A stretch of DNA of 64,000 nt from Nymphaea colorata (lineage: Eukaryota > Streptophyta > Magnoliopsida > Nymphaeales > Nymphaeaceae): positions 21,186,412 to 21,250,411 of the forward strand of contig NC_045139.1 of NCBI RefSeq assembly GCF_008831285.2. The letters are read 5' to 3'. Position 1 is the first letter of the stretch. Every line of letters begins with the position of its first letter. The notes beneath the pieces are model-generated. The model was not told the DNA's origin. It made no database searches and was given only the letters and a program-made list of their open reading frames with translations. This document shows positions 49,042 through 62,048 of this stretch, piece after piece. Made by a program: the position numbers and the translations under genes.

Positions 49042-50557
49042 GTTTCGTGCTCACATGGGACACTGGTTGGTCAGGCATCAGCATTTCCAAGTTCTTGCTG
49101 CAGATAAGATGGTCCATGCATTTGTGTTGCTTTAGAAAAAGGGACAGCCCAAGAAAAATTATTGAGGAATTAGACGGCGTTTCGTCCGTGGTCACAAATT
49201 TGGCCTTAGTTGCTTCTTCCTAAGAGATTCCAAGCGGATTCATACACATGCTTACGATTTACAGCAACAGAACAAGTTCGCGGCCCATTTTAAAGAAGCA
49301 GAAAAGCGAAAGGCACATGGTACCAATAACATCAGCATGATCATCATCATCCTCCTCCTCCTCCTCCTCATCCTCTTCCTCTTCCTCCGTGATCGGTCAG
49401 CTTCAGGAGTCCTTTTCTCCTCAATTTTGGTCCAAATACCACACGTCCTGCGTCGTTCAATAATCACAGGGTCGCGTTTGTTTCCTGTCACTACAAACTC
49501 AAACTGGCCTTGATCTTGACTCCACTTGGAATTTTTGTACTACACCGAATGATTAGACATTATATGAGAAGCAAGAACCTTTGATCTTGCGACACTGATA
49601 CGTACAAGTCACAAGATCAATAGAAGTTGCTAATTAATTATTAGGAAATTTATGCAAAGACAGAGAGAGACATTTGATTTTGCGACACATTGTTTGTTTA
49701 ATGGGGATTCAATGGATCGTGTAATCAGGACAGAAGATATTAAAACAAAAACCAGATGACTTCGAATTTTGTGCTTTAAAAAATAAGAAATCATATTATT
49801 TCTTTAGAAAGGCCTACATGAAAAAGACAATGTCGAGAATATCTGTATGATTTGATTTTGGAAGTCATTCCTCCAAAATTATTAGAGTACGACATGATTT
49901 TGTATTGACAGTATAACGAAGGCAGCTACATGTATATATATATATGGTTTTGATTTTCTAAGAAAAACTTCTATGTGCAATCTAACTTGGATATCACAGT
50001 CCGATATTTTGGCATAATCAAAAGGAGAACATGCATTCGGCAAGTCGAGAATCTAGAAAAGCAACCACTTATCTTTGTTATTTATCATATAAACAAGTTT
50101 TTTTTTCTGTATTACGTAAAAGAAGTTGATAGTTTGACAATTTGATGCAATTACAATTTACATCAATATATCTCTTAAGTCTTACTTGCAGGGAGAAAAA
50201 AAACCAAAAGTGTTCATGTGTGTGGAAAGTTAATGCTTCTTACTAAAACTTGAGGTTTTTGGCTTCCATTTGAATCTATTCCAAAGATTGAAGCAGATTT
50301 ATTAAACACTATATAACAGTATCTGCCTTTATTTTTCAGGCATATCCATGGAATAGTAGTAACCTAACCTCTTACTCTTGCCAAACGACCTCTATTATAA
50401 GTACTTCTACGACAAGGAGACAAAAATGTGGTATACATGTTAACATGGTATGGTGCTTTAAAATATATGCAAGGTTGTATATAGAGATCAAGAGATTAAT
50501 GCCTGTTATTACCATAGGAAGCACATTTATGTCCTTAATAGCACCAATGTATTCTAC
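48986..50557. other. Intergenic DNA, nothing recognised
   Basis: Contains a (GA)n tract at 49011-49036 and a CTC/CTT trinucleotide-rich tract near 49350-49388, which creates an arginine-rich ORF on the minus strand. No gene is called. Confidence 0.4.
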
Positions 50558-50712
50558 GGGTGGAGCCACAATTTTTTTATAAGGAGGGCCGAATTAAAGT
50601 TTTTAAACTTTAATTCGGGTCAGAATATCATTTTCAAAAAATTTTATATAAAACAAGTGATTTGAAGTGAGGTCAGGGCCCATGCAAGCCCCCCTTGACT
50701 CCGCCCCTGGCC
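50558..50712. mobile_element. MITE-like element with inverted GGGTGGAGCC/GGCTCCGCCCC-type ends
   Basis: It starts CGGGTGGAGCCACA and ends TTGACTCCGCCCCTGG, imperfect inverted repeats of each other. Its interior contains a perfect hairpin at 50591-50616 with 12-bp arms (GAATTAAAGTTT and its complement) and a 2-bp loop. There is no coding capacity. It is short and AT-rich inside, as expected of a MITE. Confidence 0.45.
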
Positions 50713-51403
50713 ATAGTGGCGTTTTTATACATTAATATAATAAGTTGTACAACTCAAGCTGCGGTCACCCACCAAATTAAGCACCATAGTCGTATGTTCA
50801 CTTTTCTAGGGCTTCTTGTCTTGAAACGCAATTCTCTAGTTCAACAAATGGAAATTAAGAACCGTGCAGTTTTCTTTTTTCTATTACTCTAAAATGTGCA
50901 AGTGGGTTAGGCGGGCTTCTACCAACTTATAATAAGAAACACACTCGAAGCATCAAACTAATAAATTTTACGGCTCTCGCACGCTCATCTAACAAAAAAG
51001 ACTCAACCCCCTAACTATTTTTATTATTGGGTACAAAAGTTCTTAATTGACTAGCGGAAAATTAAAAATATTTATTTCTTTGAATGCTTAAATCCTGTTG
51101 CTTAAAAGACCAAGAATTGGGCACGACGACAAGGTCTGTCATGTATAAAGTCGAACACAACAAAGGTCTCCGGTCATTCAGAAGAAAAGTGAGAAAAGAA
51201 AAGACGCGAACCTAAAAGACCATTACGTAAAGGAGATGGTGAGTCCACCAAAAACAAAAGAAGCTATAAGATACGTGAAAGGCCAGTTAATTCTCAGTAA
51301 AAAAAAAAAAAAACTTATTTTCACAAGCAATATTTAGATTTTTGAAAAGATCTTTACCAAATAAAAAAAGCACCATATATATATTATATATATACTATAA
51401 TCG

Positions 51404-51549
51404 CTCATGGGGCTGGCAGGAGACCCAGCTGCATTGGTTTTACTTGCCATATGTACAGTTTATTCTTCTTAATAATGTAAATTTTAAATTAAGTAAAAAA
51501 CTCTATCAACTTCAAGATCTTTCACTCTGCACTGAGGTTTAAACCCATA
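51404..51549 (+). repeat. Dispersed repeat, copy 1 (partner at 62049)
   Basis: GGGGCTGGCAGGAGACCCAG through GAGGTTTAAACCCATAA matches 62049-62190 at roughly 93% by eye. Both copies are preceded by (TA)n. They lie on either side of the receptor gene in the same orientation. Confidence 0.85.
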
Positions 51550-53699
51550 AAAATAACTGTAATATGATCAATGTTTAGATATGAAAAGGAATAAATAGCA
51601 TGTGGAGCTATTCACAAATAGACACATGTAGAGTAATTTTTAAAAAGTCAATAGCTAATAACACTGTTCAGTGGACATGTGTCTTTATGTGAGTGATGTA
51701 ACCATGTTATTCTCATAGCTATTGGTGGCCTATGTTAAGTTCTGATATTCCTTAATACACATAGCCTGGCTTTTAATATTCAAATAATCTTGACAATTAG
51801 TACTCAACTTTTACTTCTATTAATGCTGCCTTCACCTTGCGCTTGTTAGATCACATCTAGTGGTAGACACATGGAGTTGAAAGAGAGAAACTGAATTCAA
51901 TGTTGTCACGCACTTGGTGGTCGTGAGGATAGATATGTGTGTCCTACTTAAATTTAGTTGCAAGTTTAGGAATTGGGTTTCTAAAAACAATGCTTCTTGA
52001 GGGGGAAAAATATTATTTCAACTACCAACAAAAATTGAAAAAATATTGATGTACTGGAAATAGTGGTATTTAATAACAGAAATAGTGTTCATAAGTGGTT
52101 GAACTTGGAACAGGCTGACGAAAAGCTATTGCCAACTCCATAATCAGATTTAGATATCCAATGCAATTGGCTATGTTCATCCCAGATATTGGATGCTCTA
52201 CATTCACTTCTACTTAGCATGTTCTTTTAATCTCATTTGTTCGTGTAGACTCCTAGCTATATGGGCATCAATATACTTATATACATACATACATACACAC
52301 ATATATTGCATGCAAACCAACATTCAGATTATGTCTTTCAAGGCGTCATTGAAACACCGAAATATATGTCGCACACAAACATGTGACTAAATGTCTGTGA
52401 CACGTACTTGCGTTCAATCTCTTCTCTCCGTTAATTTTGTCGTATTTTTTGAAGGTGCAAGGAAAATCCTAAAGCACGTTGACACCTAGTTGCAGCGACT
52501 TCATGTTCACGTGATCTGCCAAGCACATCCTAAAGCCGTGTTTGATTATTGAGACGGCATCCACTGGGTGTACGTTCACGGGCTATGTCTTCACTCTTGA
52601 TCAGTTGTAATCGAGTGAGGAAACTGGAAGCTTTCTCTTCACCTAATTTCAAGGTTTAAATTACTTTGCATAACGTCCATGAAAAGTCCTCTTCCACCAT
52701 ATTTGGTTGGGCTTCATTCATGAAGATAACCCTTTGGATCAACAAGTAAAAGCTATTCATGATGAGTTCATTAATGACTTTCTCCATGACTAGAGGGGCT
52801 CTCCCATGGCTAATTACCAAAATTTTAATTTCAAACAAGAAAAACCGAGTTCGCCAGGTATGGTAAGTTGCTAAACATGACTAAAATAGCACAAGATGCA
52901 CTCGCGTTAAGAGTACAAATATCTCAGTGGTTTATTAATGGCAGTAAACAAGGACTATTAGAGACGAAGTTGAAGAAAAAGTTAAAAATTAATTAAAAAC
53001 TAATTTTCTAAGAAAAAAACTTTTACACTAATTTTAGTAACTTACTATAAAAAATGATAAGAGTGGCGGAGAAAGCATGATACTGCACGGCGTATCCAAT
53101 TGTTGTTTATTTTTTCCCATGTTTTTGGGGCACCCAAATGCCTTGAATGAGAGCCGAATTCATGCAGTGCAACCAACGTCGAGGTACACGAACATTAAGA
53201 AAAATCCGAAAATCTTGACCTCTTAACTGATTATAAAAAGAAAACTGTGCAGGAAATCGAAGTGGTGGTGGTCTCCAACTATACCGATGTTCATGCACCC
53301 CTAACTTCTCGATATCAGACTTCTAAACTATGTATTTTGCTTCTTCGAAGGAACGCCTTTTAAGTTATTTAACTCAACTTACTCTGCAAATCTCATTGGT
53401 TGGTCACGTCCCAATATGGCCCTCCATGGCTGTGATACGAGGCACGCAACTCGCTTAGCAGCTAAAGCGGAGTCTTAAATTAAGGGCGGTTCTGTAATTT
53501 CAGAGAGCCTTGGAAGCCACTAGGCGATGGTAGCGTGTGCAGGTTGAGCTCTTGGATGGGTATGGTCACTGATAGTCTGAAAAGAGCGAAAGGTAGGATT
53601 TTCGCCCTTTCTTTAGAGAGAAATTTCTTTTGCATCTGAAGGAAAAATAATTGTGACGCCCTTTTTGTTTTGGCTTAATCTTGTATTGACGTTAACGGT
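51550..53699. other. Upstream intergenic DNA of the receptor gene
   Basis: AT-rich with no recognised gene. CATTGG and CACGTC words near 53395-53410 could be promoter elements, but nothing demonstrates this. Confidence 0.35.
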
Positions 53700-54413
53700 A
53701 GAATAATCTTCCTATAGAAAGAGAGACACTGAAGATAATGGTCTCAGCTAGGCGACACCCCATAACCATATTCCCCACCTTCCATCATTTGATCTCTCTC
53801 TCTCTCTCCCCCTCTCTCTCTCTGTTTAACTGGGAAACTTGCAAGAGTCAACCACTAAAAGGGGGCACACGCTTGATTGAAACAAGAGGCTAATCTGAGA
53901 AGTTTGATGGGTGGAGGGGGAGAGGCACTACGAAAAGGGAAGTCTTTTCTTTTACCTTGCCTCTAGTGTGATACTGTGTTGGAGTTTCACGGCTGGGAAG
54001 TTACGAGTTAGCCTTCTTTTCATCCTTTCGCTTTTGTTGGGGTGTTGATTCTATCTTTGTACTTCAAAAAGGTGTGTTCTTGGGGGTTAGAATGATGGGG
54101 TTTTCTGTTTTTTCTTTTTGATTTTTTGAAGGATTAGAAATGTATTGATTTCATTTTCTTTTGGTCGGGTGTTTTACATGGGGGTATCTGTTTTAGGTGG
54201 TCGTTTGTTTTTGAGGATCCAGTGGTGGGTTTTGCTTGATTTTCTTGAAGAGCTGCAATATCTAAAGTTCTGGAATTTAGTGTCCCGTTTCTCTTTTCTT
54301 ATTTGCATCAGTTTGTGGGGAAAATATTGTACTTTTTCTTGTAAGTAATGGAGTGAGTTGGGTTTTATGTCTTGTTGAGTTTCTTTTTGGGTGTTCCAAA
54401 GTTTCACAGAAAG
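53700..54413 (+). promoter_or_regulatory. Likely 5' UTR and core promoter of the receptor gene
   Basis: A CT-rich patch at 53791-53823, typical near plant transcription starts, is followed by T-rich leader-like sequence. GTAAGT at 54341 and TTTCACAG ending at 54409 could border a 69-bp leader intron just before the ATG. The frame of the receptor is closed upstream by TGA at 54354, which supports the ATG at 54414 as the start. The transcription start itself cannot be placed from sequence alone. Confidence 0.4.
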
Positions 54414-57400
54414 ATGGTTGGCCTTCATTTGAAGAGATGGGTGTGGTTGTTAACTTTGAGAATCATGAATTGGGTCTTTGCTACAGAAATCATGGCCCAG
54501 AAGTCTGGGGGTTGTGGGAGTACAGGAAAATTGGGGTTGAAATGGTGGGGAAGCTTTGTAGGTGGAGACTGGACTAGCCAACACAAATATGTGTATGTTG
54601 GATCTGTGAAGGCGTGGGGGAGCTGGAGGAAAAGACTGCTTTTTATGTGGATACTAGGTGGGATATTGCTATCTTCGTGGATTTTCTGGTATATAAATTC
54701 CCAGAATGTTCAGAGAAGGAAGGAGACCCTTATCAATATGTGTGACGAAAGGGCGAGGATGCTGCAGGATCAATTCAATGTGAGCATGAATCATGTTCAT
54801 GCTTTGGCAATCATGGTCTCAACCTTTCATCATGGGAAGATGCCTTCTGCCATTGATCAGGTGCCTTGATCTTACATCTCTTTTGCTCTGTTCAATTTTG
54901 TGTCTGGCTTGGAATTGTTGAGCTTCTGTCTTCGACGTTTTTCATGATCTAACAGTGAGAATTCTGGAATCCCTCTCATATTCCTGTTGTTCGTTTCTTG
55001 GTAACTTTTTGGCGGTCTCTTTTTCTTTTAGATTGATAAAAGATATCTCTGCTTCATTAACTTTCACCCATGACACCTCATCCAAAATCCAACTGAGGGA
55101 ATTATCTTAACTAGGGTATTTGGTCAGCTCTTTCAAGCTCATACCTCTACCGAGTCTGCCTCCTGCTTCTGTAGCTTTAATTGGAAACTGCAGCCTATTG
55201 ACGACACAAACTTGTCTGTTTACAGAAAACTTTTGCGGAATATACAGATCGAACTGCTTTTGAAAGGCCTCTAACTAGCGGAGTGGCATATGCACAAAGG
55301 GTACTGCATGCTGAGAGGGAACAGTTCGAGAAGCAACAGGGCTGGACCATCAAGGTCATGGATGAACAGGATAAGAATCCTGTTCGTGATGATGAGCATT
55401 TTGCTGAATTCCATGAGGTATCTCCTGTGCAGGAGGAGTATGCTCCAGTTATCTTTGCGCAAGATACTGTTGCCCATGTCATATCTCTTGACATGTTATC
55501 TGGGCCGGTAAACAACATTCTCTTTCGTTGTTTATTTCTTATTGTTTAAACAATTTCACTTCTCTCGTGGATGTAAAAGGCATGATGACAGCTTACAGAT
55601 ATCATAAGGTCAGATGTCATATATTTTATCAGAACTCAAGACCAATTGCTGAATCGTATTGAACTTTTGGTGCAAAAGCTAAGTAGTTCTGTTGTTGATG
55701 CAATATTGTTAGCCTCCAAACACCCTTAAGTAATACTTAGTGTTCTCTTATGCCCAGAATTTTAAGTGCAACTTGTTGCAGAATAAAATAGAAAAGAACA
55801 GAAGGCATGTTATGTTCCTTGACAATGTTATCATTCTGCATTTTCACTTAATGAGAAAGGAAAAGAAATATCTAGTAGCCATCCTCATGGATCAGCCATT
55901 GTCACTTCTCGTTGTGTCCATTACACCGATCCCAGGTCCTGTTTATCCACAAGTTACGACAGATCCAGAACCTGTAAAAAGTAATATTTTGACTATATAG
56001 GTTTCATTTCTTCGTATTTGTTTTGTTCTCCTTTTAGACTCTGGCAAATAATATCCAGAACCTGTCCATTTGTTTCGTATTTGTTTCTTGGTGTTTGCTT
56101 CTAAATCATTAACTTTTATAAAATCTAATGGTTCATTTTGTTTATCCTTGCACGTGCAGGAGGACCGTGAGAACATCTTGCGAGCTAGAGCATCTGGAAG
56201 AGGTGTTCTTACTGCTCCTTTCAGCCTTCTGAAGTCCAAGAGGTTGGGGGTTATTCTTACTTTTGCTGTCTATAACAAGGAACTTCCGCTGGATGCGAAA
56301 CCTGAAGAGCGTATTGAGTCAACAATTGGGTAATCATCTAATCTTGTGGAGCCTATTTTTTATCCCCGTTGACTTATTTCATAAATTGATCTATTTTGGC
56401 TACTGTAAGATGTGAGTTGTTTCTATTTTTCATATTGATTTCCAGGTATATTGGCGGAATTTTTGACATTGAATCCTTGGTAGAGAAACTGCTTCACCAA
56501 CTTGCCAGTAAACAGACCATTGTTGTGAATGTGTATGATACGACCAATGCTTCTCATTCAATCAGCATGTATGGCCCAACTGTTTTAGACAATAGGCAGC
56601 GGCATGTTAGTCCACTAAACTTTGGGGATCCCTTCAGGAAGCATGAGATGCAATGCAGGCAAGATGGATCTTTTCCAGTACTTCCTTAATTATGTGCTTT
56701 TCAATCAACAAGCTCAATCTATTTTTTGATATGCTTAAACAGTATTTGGAACTCACATGCGCCTTTCCTCATATTGCATTGGGCAGATTTAAGCAGAAGC
56801 CTCCTTTACCATGGTTGGCAATAACCACATCACTTGGGATACTCGTTATTGCTTTGTTGGTAGGACATATATTTTATGCAGCAATGGCTCGTATTGCAAA
56901 GGTAGAGGATGATTACCGTGAGATGATGGAACTAAAAGTGCGTGCAGAAGCAGCAGATGTTGCAAAATCTCAGGTAGATTCTGATATGCGGTAAACATCA
57001 GATTGAAGTTTTCTCTTCCGTATAGTTAATCTGAATGTGTTCACCTTTTGCAGTTTCTGGCTACCGTCTCCCACGAAATCAGGACTCCGATGAATGGTGT
57101 TTTAGGTGCGTGATGAGCAAGGGCTATTGTGATCCATCTAGATGCTTGATCTGGTTAGTCTTCATGTTCAAGTTGTGACAGCTCACTCGTTTCTTCAATT
57201 CAGGCATGTTGCAGATGCTGATGGATACAGATCTTGATGAAACACAATTGGATTATGTTAAGACGGCTCAGGCTAGTGGAAAAGCACTTATATCGTTGAT
57301 AAATGAGGTTCTGGACCAAGCAAAAATTGAATCAGGCAAGCTTGAGCTTGAGGCTGTCCAATTTGATCTGCGGGCCGTTCTTGATGATGTCCTATCACTT

Positions 57401-59258
57401 TTCTCTGGCAAATCTCAGGACAAAGGAATAGAGGTAAGTCTCAGTCAATGAGAGCTCTGCTAATTTTATTCGCCATTCCTGATCTTGGATGAACTTCTGA
57501 CTTGAATTGATTTGGTGAGAGCAGTTGGCAGTCTATGTGTCCGATAAGGTGCCAGAAATTCTCATAGGGGATCCTGGAAGATTCCGTCAAATCATTACTA
57601 ACCTCGTGGGTAATTCAATTAAGGTACAAATTTTTTCTTCTCTAGATAAGTCGACCTACTCAAAATTGAGATCTGCATCATTTCTATGATCATGCATTTA
57701 TTCATCCTGATCAAATTTGTTCTTTTCCAGTTCACGGAGAGAGGACACATCCTTGTATCTGTTCAGCTTGTCGATGCGGTGAAGAGCTCATCAGAAACAG
57801 CTCTAGAGCCTCCATTCAAACTGTACCAAGACTGCATTAGGAATGGTTATGGTAATTCATGTAATACACTGAGTGGGTTCCCAGTGGTAGAAAGGAGGCG
57901 AAGCTGGGAAACTTTCAAGTCAATCAGTACAGATGCGCTCACCTGTAACCAAGTTCTCAAGGCAAATCCTGCAGATGCTGTCAACGTGCTTGTCTCAGTT
58001 GAGGATACAGGTGTTGGAATCCCTGTAGAAGCACAAGGTCGTGTTTTTACACCCTTCATGCAAGCAGATAGTTCTACTTCTCGTACCCATGGAGGCACAG
58101 GCATTGGCCTGAGCATTAGCAAGTGCTTGGTTGATCTCATGAAGGGTGAGATAGGATTTGCAAGTGAGCGTAATATTGGTAGTACCTTCGCATTTACTGC
58201 AGTTTTTACAAAGGTGCAAACCAAGTCTAATGAACCTAAAGGTCATTGTCAACAGTATGAACAAGACTTTGTAATATCAGAATTTCAAAGAATGACTGCC
58301 CTCATTGTTGATCCAAGGCCTGTTCGTGCTGCAGTGACTAAATATCATCTTCAGAGGCTTGGCATTGGAGTGCAAATTTCCAGTGATCCAAGTGAGGGTC
58401 TCAGTACAATATTGAGTGGGAAAGAGAACATCAATTTGGTCTTTATTGATGAGGAAGCTTGGGTTAAGCATGCTTACATCTTTTCATCGTTTATAGTTGA
58501 TAAATCAAAGAATGGTGCATTGAGCGATACAAAGTTTTTTCTTCTGGCAAAATCTATAACCTCTGCAGAAGTAAATGCATCCAAATTTCTTAACAGATGT
58601 CCCCTAACTGTGATCACAAAGCCCCTTAGAGCAGGCATGCTTTCTTCATTCTTGCAACGAGCTGTTGGTATTGAAAAGAAACAGAATTGTCGTAGCAGAG
58701 AGCTTCGCCTTGCATCTCTTAAGAGCATATTGCATGGCAAAAGGATCCTCGTTGTAGATGATAATGCTGTAAACCTCAAAGTTGCTGCTTGTGCTTTAAA
58801 GAAGTATGGAGCGAATGTAGAATGTGCTGAATCTGGCAAAATAGCTGTCGCAAAGCTCAAGCCACCACATGAGTTTGATGCGTGCTTCATGGATGTTCAA
58901 ATGCCTGAAATGGACGGGTAATTCTGCTGCAGTAAGAATACTGCTTAGAGTACCGTATTGTGTGATTGACCATCTCATAACATACTGTTGTGATTTCAGG
59001 TTTGAAGCTACAAGAAGAATTAGAGATATGGAAACTGGTCTAAATGATCGCGTCCAGAAAGGTGAAGCATCTGAAGTTCATGGAAACCTCGTACACTGGC
59101 ATACACCAATCTTGGCCATGACTGCTGATGTGATTCAGGCCACACACGAGCACTGCTTGCAGGCTGGCATGGATGGTTATGTTTCCAAGCCGTTTGAGGA
59201 GTCACAGCTGTATGGAGAAGTAGCGCGTTTCTTGCAATCTAATTCTTCTTCAGATTAA
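54414..59258 (+). CDS. AHK3: Cytokinin receptor histidine kinase, AHK3 type
   Basis: Ten exons: 54414-54860, 55226-55507, 56160-56329, 56446-56658, 56787-56973, 57054-57105, 57204-57433, 57525-57623, 57731-58917, 59000-59258. All junctions keep frame and give 1041 residues, about the length of Arabidopsis AHK3. The protein has a hydrophobic N-terminus, a membrane segment at 75-94, the CHASE cytokinin-binding domain (about 150-330) and a second membrane segment (380-402). The kinase follows with phospho-acceptor H440 ([11 protein letters not shown]), N557, the G1 box DTGVG (652-656) and G2 GGTGIGLSI (681-689). A pseudo-receiver spans about 744-875, and a true receiver has D903/D904, phospho-acceptor D948 and K1019. 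Hybrid kinases of this family bind cytokinin at the ER or plasma membrane and pass phosphate to HPt proteins. The exon 1 stretch [20 protein letters not shown] is nearly invariant in this family. No frameshift or missing catalytic residue was seen. AHK2 is the main alternative identity. Confidence 0.95.
56659..56786 (+). other. Intron 4 of the receptor gene with GC-AG borders
   Basis: Exon 4 ends ...TGCAG and the intron begins GCAAGA. It ends TTGGGCAG before exon 5 (ATTTAAGCAG). Joining here restores the conserved CRFKQKPP sequence. No GT donor at the right phase is present nearby, and reading through meets a stop after 12 codons. GC-AG introns are a known minority class whose donor otherwise matches consensus (AG|GCAAG), as here. 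Confidence 0.85.
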
Positions 59259-60250
59259 TTGAGAGGTTTTGTGGTTTTGACTGAGCATCGTGGACCACGA
59301 GATTCTTCTTCTGCAATCAATCGTTAGGAAGTCCATTGGTTTCCACACTTCCCATTAAGTAAGTTTCTGCTGGATCATTTTTTGCTGAAATTTTCTTTAT
59401 TCCCCACTTTGTTGTTTTCTAGTTGTCATGTTAGGTTGTCAAAGAGATTTGCTTCTCACCAATTAAGTGTATACAAGGGGCAAGCAGGTCAGGTGGTTTG
59501 GTTAGGAATTACACGGATGTCAGTTGGCTGGAATGTTTTCCATATGGTTAATCTGGGTCATATTGGATTACTTATCCAAGTGAACCAAAAACTCAACGAT
59601 GGAATTTATCTAGCTAAGTCCCATGGGCATCATCCCTACTCCCTCAATGGAATCGAGGACGACACTGGACTCACAATTTGTTAGCAGTTCCTGAATGGGC
59701 ATATCTGAGACTTTTTTTAATGGTTTACAATTGATTCCATTAAAGTGTAGCTCTGTGGTGCAATGGAGTTTCTTCATAGTTTCCTTTTGTATCTCTTTTC
59801 AGGGACCAAGAGCAATGGTGATCCTTTAGCAATGGTTCCTTTTGTACAGTTACGTCTTCTTGGCCAAGCCTTTGCAAGAATTTTGTGACAGAAAGAAGGA
59901 TCAATAATTGCATTGGCATGTTCAGTTTCTACCAATCTGTACATATGTAGCTCCTGATAACGAAGCATTCTTTTCTAGTTGAAGATTCAAATTGTTGGCT
60001 GGGGACCAGCGAACCAGAGGAATTTCTTATGCTCTGTTATCAATGGTCTTCACCTTGTAAAGTGTAGTTAGAACTGGTGATTTAGCTATAATACGAGTGT
60101 ATAGTGATTGTCGTTTTTTAATTCTAGGTGATTGTATTTTCTGCTGCAAAGAGAAAGCATAAAAGTTTGAAGGATATTATAATATTTAACAAAATTGTTG
60201 TTCTGAATGAATTTAGACATTCGTTCGTCAAAAATAAAAAATAAAAAATC
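59259..60250 (+). other. 3' UTR and downstream flank of the receptor gene
   Basis: T-rich sequence follows the TAA stop. AATAAA-like hexamers occur near 60233-60246, but the cleavage site cannot be fixed. Short ORFs here (59382-59684) have no domain and are read as untranslated sequence. Confidence 0.35.
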
Positions 60251-62026
60251 TGACGATATCAACCTCTTGGGCAAGTCTGGATGTTGAGGCAGCAGCTTGA
60301 CCCAGTTACGTAAATTGCTAATTCTTGCTCATAATTCCATCTTCTGCTTCTCCTGTGCATGGTGGCAACTTTTTGAGCTCAAGGAAAATCAAAATCTTCC
60401 TGATTTGTGATTACTGCTCCATGGTGTACATTTATGACTCCTATTATCAGCCTTTGTCCAGTTCTAATTAGCATTTGAAAAGAGGAGGTTACCTTTTCCA
60501 TGATTGTTATAGTTGATAAGTAAACTTACTGACAAATTTATGACTGAAAGGGACAATCGGTTCGCTAGAAACAAAGGCCCCTTATATTTCACTTGCTCTC
60601 TCATCAAAGCTGATTATGTTGCAAGGAATATGGTGTTTTTCTTAATTGGGTGAAATAAGCATTAAGTGCTACTTTTAGTGGGTCTCAATATTAAGTAAAG
60701 TATTTTTCCTACAGGCCCACTTTGACAGCATAGCGCTTACCTTGAAAGAAACCAGGCTAAAAGTTAAGCTTTAGGCCTACAGTCCAAAAGTTTATTTTTC
60801 ATCTTCCACGTTGATTTCTTTCCACGAACAGAAGACTTGTTGGATTCTTTCCTTCGGAAGATTACTACTTTATCCATACCATTCAACCATCGAAACATTC
60901 CGCATGATCATCAGGAAAAAAAAAACAAAAAGGAAGTTTACCGCAAGAAGCCATTCCAGCAAATTGGAAGGCTTAAAAAACTGATCCGAAACATACCATG
61001 TGCATAGTTTAATAAAAATTCTCTGCCATCTTTTTACTGAATCATTCCTCTGTCTGCAACAGGGCCGCTGGAAATCTGTAAAACTTCGTATTTATCGAAA
61101 TGCCTTTGAATCCTCAGATGTAAATTTTATGGTGAAACTATAAATAAGAATTCCTCAGAAGGGAGAACAAGTTGGTACTATTTCTTTTGTCAAATGTTAA
61201 AGGGAGTAGGTTTTCTCTTTGGCCTTCTGTTTTAGCGACATTCATTGCGGTGGAACTGCACAGAATAGGCTGTCACTATTAAGAGCACATGGCATGATGG
61301 TACGACGGGGAATAAATTGCCTCACAAATACATGCAGACAACCGTGCTTGCATTTAATGGATGCCTGACGGAGCTAGAAAAAAAATTCCATTGCTGTTAA
61401 CTAGCGCTTGTTTTATTCACAAAGTTCCCCCCCACCTCATTGGAGTACCGAATTAATTGAAGCCCCTGCATGCATTAACTTCTACTGTTGTTGTCTCTTC
61501 TCATGCACGTTTTTCTTCCATGAGATCTTCCTCCCCACCGAGGTTGACTAACCTTGGTCAAATGCAGGTCGAGGGTTCTGTACACATTATGCTTGAAAGA
61601 TGATAGGGATAATACGCCAGAGCTTAGAGCGTAGAATCCTTAGGAGAATATCCTTGCTGCTTGTTTAAAATGGCAGGTTAGTGGGAGGTGTAAAGTGCAT
61701 TTGACCTGAAGGGTATATAGCGCAACTTGCTTGGGTCAGTGGTTGATAGGCGGCAGTTCACTAATTCGAGTAGCATGAGTGTGCTCTCCACTTGTGTGCC
61801 ATTAATAGAAAGAAAGCAATGCACAAGCTGAAATGCAACATAAGCTCCAACCCAGACACAAATGCAGTTTTGAATCCCGGTCCCAGGAAGGGCCTTCAGC
61901 ATTCACTCAAACAGTGGGATAACCCCTCCCTCAACATTTATAAAGTGCGTTGACAAAAGTGACGCGATGGATGCTGGAAATTAACCTCCCATAAGCATCT
62001 CTCTCAAAGTTCATACGAAGCAAACA
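60251..62026. other. Intergenic DNA, nothing recognised
   Basis: No coding or RNA feature was recognised. A 74-residue minus-strand ORF at 61678-61902 has no motif. Confidence 0.4.
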
Positions 62027-62048
62027 TATATATATATATATATATATA

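Noticed and set aside
49252-49491. Arginine-rich minus-strand ORF
   Set aside because: It is produced by a CTC/CTT trinucleotide tract and has no other support.
53925-53940. CACTACGAAAAGGG word upstream of the receptor gene
   Set aside because: It resembles a CACTA end, but no subterminal repeats follow and it sits in the likely leader, so chance is more likely.
57847-58890. Antisense ORFs over the receptor gene (125 and 138 residues)
   Set aside because: They are shadows of the well-conserved sense exon 9.
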